In this document: in pieces, positions 14,627 to 21,268 of the stretch | Layout: each line of letters begins with the position of its first letter | How positions within the stretch are numbered: the first letter of the stretch is position 1 | Origin: CAYFZR01 sp046760505 [NCBI: Candidatus Hydrothermarchaeota archaeon] | GTDB lineage: Archaea > CAYFZR01 | Reading direction: 5' to 3' | NCBI GenBank assembly: GCA_046760505.1 | Contig: JBHIEG010000026.1 | Location: forward strand, 1 to 21,268 | Length of the DNA stretch: 21,268 nt | Program-made: the position numbers and the translations under genes | The notes under the pieces: model-generated | What the model was told of the DNA's origin: nothing | The model's database searches: none | What the model saw: the letters and a program-made list of their open reading frames with translations, nothing else

Positions 14627-15846
14627 TACTGCTCTTGCTCTCAACCCCTGTATGTTCCAAGGTTATTCTGGAGTACTTCTGGAATTCTGAATGCGCTGCC
14701 TGTAAACTTCTTGCCAAAGAGATGTTCTTTGAAAAACTGGAGGAGAAATATGGATCAAATCTGATCGTGAAGAAATACAATACGGACAATTCAGAGAACA
14801 GAGATTACTTCAAGACGAAATATAATGGAGAAATTCTTCCGCATGTCGTCATAAACGAAAGAATAAACCTGATAGGGTATGCTGAAATAACAAAAAATAC
14901 TGAACGCATAATTCAAGAAGAAATAAGGAATGGAGGAGTCTCAACAGTTGCGTTTACCAGCAGTATGTTAATCAAGCCTAAAATAAATCCGATCTTAACT
15001 CCTGTGGTTCAAAAAACAAAGGAGGAGACTTCAACCCAAAAAAGACCCCTCACTAGGTATGAACGAATCTCATTGCTTTTGGAAGATATAGAGAAAAAAA
15101 TTGGAAACCTGGAACTCATGGGTATCGACGTTACCGAAGAAAAAGAAAGCCTGAACAAACTTCAATTCAAACTTAGGGGTTTGGATGGGAAGGAAAATGA
15201 AGATGACTACGAGCCAAGGTTAAATGAAGTGCGCATAATGGGAGAGAAGTTGGATGAAAAGATTACAGAGAATGAAAAGAACCTAGCATATGATATGTTG
15301 TCTAAGGCAAGGGACGATTTAATTCCACCAAGAGAAATCTTTTTCATATCTCCAACTGGAAGAGAACTTCTAACCAAGGCCAACGAATATATAGAAAGGG
15401 CAAACTATCAGTACAGGGTGGCCGAAACCGCATATTATTCAAAAGACTACTTAAAGGCATATACATGGGCAGCAACTAGCCTCAACAGTATTAAAAATGC
15501 CAAAGAACTTATATCCAAAGCTGAAATAATGGAAGAGGCATATATTCGGGAAAATATTCAAGAAGATAGTAGAACCGTTAATAAGTATGCTGAAGGTCTA
15601 AGATATAACGACGAAAAGATAAACAAATTACGGAACGAGATATCTACCCTTAAGAGTGAAATCAAATTTTATGAAGACGGTATCGCCACTCATTCGAGGG
15701 GGATAGAAGAGCTGAATTCTGAGATGAAAGAACTCAGCAAAAATATAAACTCAAAGAGAGAGAGAAACTGGAGTTACAAGTTAGGCTTGCTGATTTACAT
15801 AACAATGCTTCTACTCTCAGCGCCTATAAAGGAGAGTGGGCTATGA
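14596..15846 (+). CDS. Exported thioredoxin-like protein, coiled coil, C-terminal anchor
   Basis: 416 aa. Signal peptide 1-20 (basic start, VLPIVLLLLSTPVC). Residues 22-110 have a thioredoxin fold: VILEYFWNSECAACKLLA with CxxC at C33/C36, KKYNTDN, and ILPHVVIN with the cis-Pro candidate P82. The linker about 115-140 is followed by long helical segments (about 140-390), probably coiled coil, and a membrane helix about 394-409. The redox domain is therefore extracytoplasmic and held by a C-terminal anchor. Mid-region blocks such as AETAYYSKDYLKAYTWAATSL suggest TPR-like helices. Start ATG 14596 has RBS GGAGAGG. It is translationally coupled to the DsbD-alpha-like gene before it. Confidence 0.78.
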   Translation: MANSKMVLPIVLLLLSTPVCSKVILEYFWNSECAACKLLAKEMFFEKLEEKYGSNLIVKKYNTDNSENRDYFKTKYNGEILPHVVINERINLIGYAEITKNTERIIQEEIRNGGVSTVAFTSSMLIKPKINPILTPVVQKTKEETSTQKRPLTRYERISLLLEDIEKKIGNLELMGIDVTEEKESLNKLQFKLRGLDGKENEDDYEPRLNEVRIMGEKLDEKITENEKNLAYDMLSKARDDLIPPREIFFISPTGRELLTKANEYIERANYQYRVAETAYYSKDYLKAYTWAATSLNSIKNAKELISKAEIMEEAYIRENIQEDSRTVNKYAEGLRYNDEKINKLRNEISTLKSEIKFYEDGIATHSRGIEELNSEMKELSKNINSKRERNWSYKLGLLIYITMLLLSAPIKESGL

Positions 15847-16064
15847 GGCTCCCTTGGGTAGTAATGATACTGGGCATGGTGATATTTACCCTCGGATTAG
15901 TAAAAGATATTGCAGATGAAGACATACTCACAAATTGGGAATTTACAGCAGGCTTGTCAGGATCTTTGAAGATTTTTTCAAAATCTTTACCGGTAGACGG
16001 CATTTTACTTGTATTCGGCGGCGCTTTCTTGGTTTTAATCGGGCATATTCTCATAGATTATTGA
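15843..16064 (+). CDS. Small two-helix membrane protein
   Basis: 73 aa. Its ATG overlaps the stop of the thioredoxin-like gene (ATGA), with RBS GGAGAGTGG. Membrane helices are predicted at about 5-20 and 53-71, with a short polar loop between (KDIADEDILTNWEF ... SKSLP). No cysteine and no recognised family. It is probably a membrane partner of the exported redox pair; it is too small to be a DsbD/CcdA electron carrier and lacks the cysteines for that. Confidence 0.65.
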   Translation: MRLPWVVMILGMVIFTLGLVKDIADEDILTNWEFTAGLSGSLKIFSKSLPVDGILLVFGGAFLVLIGHILIDY

Positions 16065-16135
16065 TGATGGAAAGGTTTTTAGTCTTAAATTAATCTTAAA
16101 TTCTATCTGAGCATTAAGGCTGAAAAACAACATAT

Positions 16136-16165
16136 ACACTAGATACAATAACACTAGATACAATA
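16136..16165 (+). repeat. Perfect 15-bp tandem repeat before tRNA-Val
   Basis: ACACTAGATACAATA occurs twice, back to back with no mismatch (16136-16150 and 16151-16165), ending one base before the tRNA. The repeat occupies the usual TATA-to-start interval of a tRNA promoter, so one copy may be a recent duplication that moved or doubled the initiation site. TATA candidates are CATATA at 16131-16136 or the AT-rich tract at 16086-16102. Confidence 0.8.
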
Positions 16166-16166
16166 A

Positions 16167-16240
16167 GGGCCCGTGGTCTAGCAGGTTATGACGCCACGCT
16201 CACACCGTGGAGATCGGGCGTTCGAATCGCCCCGGGCCCA
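16167..16240 (+). tRNA. tRNA-Val (CAC)
   Basis: A complete cloverleaf of 74 nt. The acceptor stem GGGCCCG pairs with CGGGCCC. The anticodon stem CCACG/CGTGG surrounds CTCACAC, giving anticodon CAC. The T arm GGGCG/CGCCC surrounds TTCGAAT. The discriminator is A; CCA is not encoded (CTC follows). No intron. A T-run at 16260-16265 may end the transcript. Confidence 0.95.
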
Positions 16241-16296
16241 CTCAGTTTTATAAAGATCAATTTTTGCTAGCTTTTCGAGTTTATTTCCCTTCATCC

Positions 16297-17328
16297 TTAT
16301 TTGTACCATTCTAAACTCTCTGCAACGTACTCAATAAAACCCACAAAGAATTCCTTGGTTTCCTCGGAGAGAGATGTCCCTTTTATTAATTCAACTGCCT
16401 TCTTTGCATGAGTCCTGGAATTCTCTTTGGCTTTTTCCAGAGCACCGCTCTTTTTTATGATTTCCTTGATTTCTTCTATCTCCTCTTTTGTCATATCGCC
16501 TTTCAACCTCAATTTATCTAAATTTTCTCCTCTAGAGAGTTCAAAGGCGTATACGGTATGCAGGGGTTTTTTTCCCAAAATAATATCTCCGGTCGGCTCT
16601 CTGCCGTACTCTTCTTTGCTCGCGAAACTTCCTATTATGTCATCTTGTATATCAAAGGAGTATCCTATGTGAGAGGCTGCATCTTTCAATTTAAGAATAT
16701 CTTCCCTAGGAGCTTCTCCTAAAATCGCTCCAGTTAAAATCGTGCAGTGGAAAAGAGATGCTGCTCTTTTACTAGCCATCACATACCATTCTTCTTTGCT
16801 GGGCTCCTTCCATTCAAAGAGAAGATCGAGAATTTGGCTTTCATTTACCCGCTGATAGTCTCTTGCAAATAACTTGAGCGTTTCTTTTATCAATTCGTCT
16901 TTGAAGCCAGAATTTTGGATCGCTTGAATACTCAATGCGTACATAATATTTCCCATGAATATGGCAAGCCCCTCTCCAAACCTCTCATTGTACTCCTCGT
17001 ATATTTTGTGAAATGCTTTACCTCCTCTTCTTAAAATATCTCTGTCGACCAAATCATCATGTGCGAGAATGCTGTGTCTGTACAGTTCGATTCCTACGCA
17101 CACGTCTAGGATTTCCTCATTGATCTCGTTGGTGTATCCTTTATAAGTTAACAACGTACTGCAAGAGGCTAATCTCTTTCCCTTTCTTAGCACATATTCT
17201 TGGAGATGCGAATATGCATCAAATATGAACGGATGATAGTCCCTTGCCTCATCTAAGAGATTTGCAAAGTATTTTTCCAGTCTTTTATTTATCATCTCAG
17301 TGTAGTCCTCTAACAGTTTTTCGTACAT
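16297..17328 (-). CDS. Polyprenyl (GGPP-type) diphosphate synthase
   Basis: Trans-prenyltransferase (343 aa) that condenses IPP with allylic diphosphates, most likely giving the C20 or longer precursor of archaeal lipids or quinones. GKR at 50-52 binds IPP. The first Asp-rich motif is DDLVD (91-95), followed by RRGGKA. The second is DIQDDIIG (226-233), the DDxxG form common in archaeal enzymes. GDIILGKKPLHT matches the usual DIxxGKxT. Chain length cannot be set with confidence. RBS AGGTGAA lies close to ATG 17328. It follows the M20 gene by about 15 bp in a probable operon. Confidence 0.92.
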   Translation of the reverse strand: MYEKLLEDYTEMINKRLEKYFANLLDEARDYHPFIFDAYSHLQEYVLRKGKRLASCSTLLTYKGYTNEINEEILDVCVGIELYRHSILAHDDLVDRDILRRGGKAFHKIYEEYNERFGEGLAIFMGNIMYALSIQAIQNSGFKDELIKETLKLFARDYQRVNESQILDLLFEWKEPSKEEWYVMASKRAASLFHCTILTGAILGEAPREDILKLKDAASHIGYSFDIQDDIIGSFASKEEYGREPTGDIILGKKPLHTVYAFELSRGENLDKLRLKGDMTKEEIEEIKEIIKKSGALEKAKENSRTHAKKAVELIKGTSLSEETKEFFVGFIEYVAESLEWYK

Positions 17329-17343
17329 TTTTTCACCTCTATC

Positions 17344-18609
17344 CTAAGTGGTCAAAAGCACACCAAGAAACTTAGCATAGTTCATTAAGTCATCTATTCT
17401 AACATTTTCATTCGCCGCGTGATCCTTGCTCTCCAAAAGTCTTCCCACACCATAGCAGCATACAGGAATTCCTGCTTTTTGGATAGCATAGGCTACGTCA
17501 AGACTTCCCTGTGCTCCAACAAGTTCTAATTCCTCTCCTCTCACATGACTTGCTATTCTCTGAACCTTCTTTGTCCATGGATGATTCGGATCGGTATACA
17601 TAGGTGGATAGAGTTCTTCATAGGTCCATCTAAATTCCAAATCAGGATCTCTTTCTCTCGATCTTTTTAAAGCCTCCTCGATTTCTGATACAACGTCTTC
17701 AATTCTTTCCTCTGGAATATACCTTCGATCTCCTTTCAGAATGCATTTGTCCGGTATTATGTTTTCCTTTATCCCGGCGTTTATCATGGTTATGTTCAGA
17801 ACAGGTATGACGTTTTTCAAATCGACCTTATCTCTTATGGCAGGAGTGCTGGGCAACCTAGATTTTCTCTTTTCTAGAACAGATTTCAGGTTAATGAATT
17901 CTTCCATAATGACCTTGGCTTTTTCTATTGGGTTAACGCCAAGAAAACTGCTACCACTGTGCCAGGATCTTCCATATACCTCTATACACCAGTTTATGAC
18001 TCCATTTGTACCGATTGTTATTGCATCGCCACTGCCATCCATGCTCAAAAAGTAATCCCCCTCCAAAATTCCCTCATCTGCGAAGTAACAGAGGCCAGAG
18101 TATGGACCGACCTCTTCGTCTGTAACAAGTACCACCCTAACATTGTATTTCAGTTCAATGCCTTTCTCCTCTATTGCGCTGAGAGCAGTCAGGAGTGCTG
18201 CTATCCCCGACTTTGAGTCAGAGGCGCCTCTCCCATAGATTCTGCTATCTTTTACCACTCCCTCAAATGGAGGCACATCCCATCCAGATCCGGGAGGGAC
18301 GACATCCAGATGGGTTGATACTATAACTGTCTCTTTAGCCTCTGTTTTAAGAAAGGCATGCAGGTTTACTCTCTTTCCTTTGAGTGATGGATTTTTCTCT
18401 CTCTGTCTTTTTTCAAAAATATCATCCGGCATTATAATCTTTTCGGCTTCAAATCCGAGACCCTCAAATTTTGGTATCAAAAAATCACATATTTCTTCGT
18501 ATTTGTCTCCCGGAGGAACTACGGTAGGATACTTGATAAGATCCCTTAACATTTTTATGGTCTGATTTCTCCTCCCTTCTATCTCAACCAGAGTATTTTC
18601 TTTCCCCAT
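17344..18609 (-). CDS. M20-family deacylase/peptidase (ArgE/DapE-like)
   Basis: Zinc-dependent M20 enzyme, 421 aa, in the ArgE/DapE/ACY1 group. Metal and catalytic residues: STHLDVVP (H100, D102), GASDSKSG with bridging D131, DEEVG with E165 and E166, and SMDGSGD with D191. The C-terminal His is in ESKDHAANENVRIDDL. The lid (dimerisation) domain begins near NGVINWCIEVYGRSWHSGSS. I chose ATG 18609, with GTGAT just upstream, over GTG 18618. A TATA-like ATATTTAAAT (minus strand, 18641-18650) lies about 35 nt upstream. The substrate, an N-acyl amino acid or dipeptide, is not determined. Confidence 0.88.
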   Translation of the reverse strand: MGKENTLVEIEGRRNQTIKMLRDLIKYPTVVPPGDKYEEICDFLIPKFEGLGFEAEKIIMPDDIFEKRQREKNPSLKGKRVNLHAFLKTEAKETVIVSTHLDVVPPGSGWDVPPFEGVVKDSRIYGRGASDSKSGIAALLTALSAIEEKGIELKYNVRVVLVTDEEVGPYSGLCYFADEGILEGDYFLSMDGSGDAITIGTNGVINWCIEVYGRSWHSGSSFLGVNPIEKAKVIMEEFINLKSVLEKRKSRLPSTPAIRDKVDLKNVIPVLNITMINAGIKENIIPDKCILKGDRRYIPEERIEDVVSEIEEALKRSRERDPDLEFRWTYEELYPPMYTDPNHPWTKKVQRIASHVRGEELELVGAQGSLDVAYAIQKAGIPVCCYGVGRLLESKDHAANENVRIDDLMNYAKFLGVLLTT

Positions 18610-18723
18610 CTTAATCACATGTTAAAACGTTGGCGGCAACATTTAAATATGTATTTTCAAACAATTCTCAAAAGAAAAGAGATTGATGTGAGAATATATT
18701 TTAAAATTAGAATTAAATGAGGA
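18610..18723. promoter_or_regulatory. Divergent promoter, M20 / CLC
   Basis: 114 bp. For the leftward M20 gene: TATA-like tract 18641-18650. For the rightward CLC gene: AATATATTTTAAAA at about 18693-18706, which would place the start near ATG 18724 (leaderless). GTTG-GCGG-CAAC at 18629-18640 is a short inverted repeat, too small to call an operator. Confidence 0.4.
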
Positions 18724-20583
18724 ATGGTTGGTAATTTGGTGAAAGAGGAAAAGGTGTCCCCGAGAAAAGGGTCTATGAGGAATCTCACATCCATATATTG
18801 TTCTCTCCGCGACATCACAAAGGAAAGATGGTTTAAGGTAGATATGCTCGCAATTTTAGCAGGTCTAGCCGGTGGAATCGGTGCTATCGTATTCAGAGGA
18901 ATGATAGCAATAAATCAAAAGATATTCTTCGGCACAATTCTCCCTGAAATTTCTCTTTTCGCAGGCAATCACAACCTAAGTTTAATACTTCTGCCTGCCC
19001 TAGGGGGATTGATAATAGGCCCCATAATTTACAAAGTCAGTCCAGAAACAAAGGGACATGGCGTTCCTGAGGTTATGGAGGCTTTAAGCCTGAGGGGTGG
19101 TAGAATCAGAACAAGAGTTGCCTTTGTCAAGATCATTGTATCTTCCATCACAATAGGTTCCGGGGGGAGCGCAGGAAGAGAAGGACCCATTGCACAGATA
19201 GGATCTTCAGTGGGCTCTATAATAGCACAGAGATATAAGCTAACAGAGAGAGATGTTAGATTGCTCGTTGTCTGTGGGGCAGCATCTGGAATAGCTGCGA
19301 CTTTTAACGCTCCGTTGGGAGGAGTTTTGTTTGGATTAGAAGTCCTACACAGGAGAATAGAACCCTTGGATGCCATACCAATTTTGCTTGCATCTGTAAT
19401 TGGAACCTCCGTGGCAATAAGCGTACTGGGACCAAATCCCTCTTTAGTAGTGCCTCCTTTTCCGTTTCCTAGGGTTCAAGAACTAGGCTTGTACCTTATA
19501 TTCGGCCTGATATTCGGTTTAATCTCTTTTATCTGGGTAAAAATTTTCTACTTAGTCGAGGATTTCTTCGATGAGATAAAATTTATCCCTCCCCAGTACA
19601 GGCTTGCAGTAGGGGGCATCTTTGTGGGAATATTTGGAATCATATCAATGAGTATAATTGGAATAAACTACGGAGGAACAAACAATCCTGAAATAATGAG
19701 GTTAATAAATGACAACATAATGGGAGTCGGATACGGCGGCATGGAACTAGCAATTGCAGGCGGTTTGCCTTTAGCCCTCTTACTTGTCCTTGGATTGCTA
19801 AAAATATGTTCAACATCATTTACAATAGGTTCTGGGGGTAGCGGAGGAATATTCGCGCCCTCTCTTTACATAGGATCAATGCTTGGTGGAGCCATGGGTT
19901 TGACCTTTCACAACCTTTTCCCTCATCTTGTTAAGACTCCTACCGCATACTGTCTGGTTGGAATGGGCGCTCTATTTGCTGGTGCAGCAAGTGCCCCACT
20001 AACTTGCATAATATTCATTCCTGAGATGGCAAAGAACTTCAACCTGTTTCTCCCTCTAATGTTGGCTTGCTCAACTAGCTATGCGGTATCGCACGTCTTG
20101 CTGAAGGGGTCTTCCATCTACACACTCAAGTTTGAGAGAAGGGGAGTAAAAATAAGGGAAGAATGGGCTCCCACTCTTGAAAAGATTAAGGTGGAGGATG
20201 CCATGAACACTAATCTGATTACAGTATCTCAAAATAGGTGTTTAGCAGATCTTCACGATATAATGCTGGAAAAACACCATCTTGGTTATCCTGTGGTTGA
20301 TGGCAATCGACTGGTAGGTATAATTACATTCGACGACTTAATTAAGATACCCTTAGAGAGGAGAGATAAGGTCCTGATCTCAGAAATCATGAGCAAAAAC
20401 CTTATTGTTACTTACCCAGATGAATCTTTACAAAAAGCATTAGATAAGTTACATAAAAACGACATCGGTAGGTTACCGGTAGTTGACAGAAAAAATCCAG
20501 ATAAACTGATTGGAATTATAACAAGATCCGACATCCTTCGCGCATTGGAGATTGCAGTCTCAAGGGAACGTGAAATGCACTGA
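18724..20583 (+). CDS. CLC chloride channel/transporter with CBS pair
   Basis: Integral membrane CLC protein, 619 aa. Selectivity motifs: GHGVPE (the GxGxP segment), GREGPIAQIG with the gating Glu, GGIFAPS, and the C-terminal Tyr in SSIYTLKF. Two CBS domains (about 485-610: VEDAMNTNLITVS ... ISEIMSKNLIVTYPDESL) probably sense nucleotides. In FNAPLGGVLFGLEVLHRR the position of the E. coli proton glutamate (E203) is Val, as in vertebrate CLC channels, so passive Cl- conduction is more likely than H+ exchange. The start is uncertain: ATG 18724 fits a leaderless message, but ATG 18775 is possible. The next gene begins 9 bp after its stop. Confidence 0.92.
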   Translation: MVGNLVKEEKVSPRKGSMRNLTSIYCSLRDITKERWFKVDMLAILAGLAGGIGAIVFRGMIAINQKIFFGTILPEISLFAGNHNLSLILLPALGGLIIGPIIYKVSPETKGHGVPEVMEALSLRGGRIRTRVAFVKIIVSSITIGSGGSAGREGPIAQIGSSVGSIIAQRYKLTERDVRLLVVCGAASGIAATFNAPLGGVLFGLEVLHRRIEPLDAIPILLASVIGTSVAISVLGPNPSLVVPPFPFPRVQELGLYLIFGLIFGLISFIWVKIFYLVEDFFDEIKFIPPQYRLAVGGIFVGIFGIISMSIIGINYGGTNNPEIMRLINDNIMGVGYGGMELAIAGGLPLALLLVLGLLKICSTSFTIGSGGSGGIFAPSLYIGSMLGGAMGLTFHNLFPHLVKTPTAYCLVGMGALFAGAASAPLTCIIFIPEMAKNFNLFLPLMLACSTSYAVSHVLLKGSSIYTLKFERRGVKIREEWAPTLEKIKVEDAMNTNLITVSQNRCLADLHDIMLEKHHLGYPVVDGNRLVGIITFDDLIKIPLERRDKVLISEIMSKNLIVTYPDESLQKALDKLHKNDIGRLPVVDRKNPDKLIGIITRSDILRALEIAVSREREMH

Positions 20584-20592
20584 GGAAATCGT

Positions 20593-21096
20593 ATGTGGAA
20601 AATTATTGAAGAAATATTTGATCCATATCCGGCTCAAAAAAGGGTTGTCCAATTATTGCTGGAAAGAGGATTCCAAGTTAGAGAGGACGAAAAAATTGTA
20701 TGCGGAAATATTGAGATACCCCACACGCAGATAGCAAAAGAAGCCGGTGTTGACAGGCGGGTAGTTGATGCTACTGCAAGGAAGATCCTTGAAAATGATC
20801 TTCTCCGCAGGATCTTCACCTACATAAGATCAATCGCTTTTTTAAGAGACGTAGCCATCCAGCTTGGACACGGAGTTATTGAAATCTCAGTTAAAGATGC
20901 AAGAAAACCCGGCATAATTGGAAGTATAAGTACAAAGATCGCAGAACATGGCATAAGCATCAGACAGGCAGTCGCTGACGATCCAGAATTGAGTGACGAT
21001 CCGAAGTTTACCATAATAACCAATGAACCCATCTCAAGCAGAGTTATAGAGGAATTGAAGAAGATTCCAAACATAAAGAGCCTAACCATCTATTAA
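20593..21096 (+). CDS. HTH-ACT regulator (COG2150 type)
   Basis: 167 aa. Residues 1-30 form a helical start and about 38-72 a winged-HTH-like segment (IPHTQIAKEAGVDRRVVDATARKILEND). Residues 90-167 form an ACT domain (GVIEISVKDARKPGIIGSISTKIAEHGISIRQAV), which usually binds an amino acid. This is the archaeal 'regulator of amino acid metabolism with ACT domain' type. RBS TGAGGAAAT. Co-directional with the CLC gene. Targets are unknown; the window's amino-acid genes (thrC, M20) are candidates only by proximity. Confidence 0.88.
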   Translation: MWKIIEEIFDPYPAQKRVVQLLLERGFQVREDEKIVCGNIEIPHTQIAKEAGVDRRVVDATARKILENDLLRRIFTYIRSIAFLRDVAIQLGHGVIEISVKDARKPGIIGSISTKIAEHGISIRQAVADDPELSDDPKFTIITNEPISSRVIEELKKIPNIKSLTIY

Positions 21097-21268
21097 AGAA
21101 GCGAACCCATTGTAAATTTCTAGAAGGGGGTTTTAAAGTATTTTATACTGTATTCACACTATTTTAACCTATCACCCCCTTTCTAAACCCCCATATGAGA
21201 AATGGAGAAGGTATCTCAGTCCAAATTGTCCTATCTTACCCTATCACCTCTTTACACCCCTTATAAAA
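21097..21268. repeat. Terminal non-coding region with repeats
   Basis: No gene is seen up to the window edge. TAGAAGGGGG at 21121-21130 and CCCCCTTTCTA at 21175-21185 are complementary apart from one extra base, forming a stem with a loop of about 44 nt. CCTATCACC followed by a C/T-rich tail ending in CCCC occurs near 21169-21192 and again near 21240-21260 as an imperfect direct repeat. Part of this may be the 3' end signal of the regulator gene. Confidence 0.45.

Noticed and set aside
13557-16240. Integrative element with tRNA attachment sites
   Set aside because: No integrase, no duplicated tRNA 3' end and no element-type genes; only short tandem repeats are present.
21121-21268. CRISPR repeats
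   Set aside because: Only two imperfect copies, with differing tails and no regular spacer length; no cas genes in the window.

Overview
This is archaeal chromosomal DNA. The evidence is the gene content (fused ThiD-ThiN, archaeal ThrRS editing domains, a COG2150-type ACT regulator, a GH57 amylase, an archaeal-type prenyl synthase), AT-rich TATA-like boxes about 25 nt before several starts, a mix of leaderless and GGTGA-type Shine-Dalgarno starts with GTG and TTG codons, and tRNA genes that do not encode CCA. Most genes are of euryarchaeal type. I cannot name the lineage from sequence alone.

Layout. (1) 118-1852 (+): a small Cys-tailed protein and a GH57 alpha-amylase-like enzyme. (2) 1853-5806: a sulfur-relay island. 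A TusD-TusC-TusB (DsrE-DsrF-DsrH) set reads leftward. A second set reads rightward from the same 114-bp gap: three more DsrE/F-fold proteins, TusA, a dicluster ferredoxin and a short AOR-family protein that kept its 4Fe-4S cysteines but appears to have lost the pterin and catalytic residues. (3) 5851-7401 (-): two tandem free-standing ThrRS editing domains, one with its active site erased, followed by a nitrilase-fold amidohydrolase. (4) 7525-9037 (+): threonine synthase overlapping a MoaD/SAMP-like sulfur carrier. (5) 9071-11212 (-): ThiDN followed by a TatD-like metal hydrolase. (6) 11455-12432 (+): a protein whose first 90 residues look like ribosomal protein S26e, fused to beta-sandwich domains. 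(7) 12447-13478 (-): a histone-deacetylase-family amidohydrolase. (8) tRNA-Gly(GCC), then a three-gene exported thiol-redox cassette (DsbD-alpha-like, thioredoxin-like with CAAC, small membrane protein), then tRNA-Val(CAC). (9) 16297-18609 (-): M20 peptidase/deacylase and prenyl diphosphate synthase. (10) 18724-21096 (+): a CBS-domain CLC chloride protein and an HTH-ACT regulator. The last 170 bp hold an inverted repeat and a C-rich partial direct repeat.

The strongest candidate for an undescribed system is the divergent sulfur-relay island. The right arm couples TusA and a Cys-shifted DsrE/F set to a ferredoxin and an apparently pterin-less AOR paralogue, which suggests electron-coupled persulfide handling. 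Secondary candidates are the enzyme/pseudoenzyme pair of ThrRS editing domains divergent from threonine synthase, the S26e-like fusion, and the exported redox cassette between two tRNA genes. Numbering of conserved residues in reference proteins (P. furiosus AOR, P. abyssi ThrRS editing domain, E. coli ClC) comes from family knowledge and by-eye alignment; no search was run.
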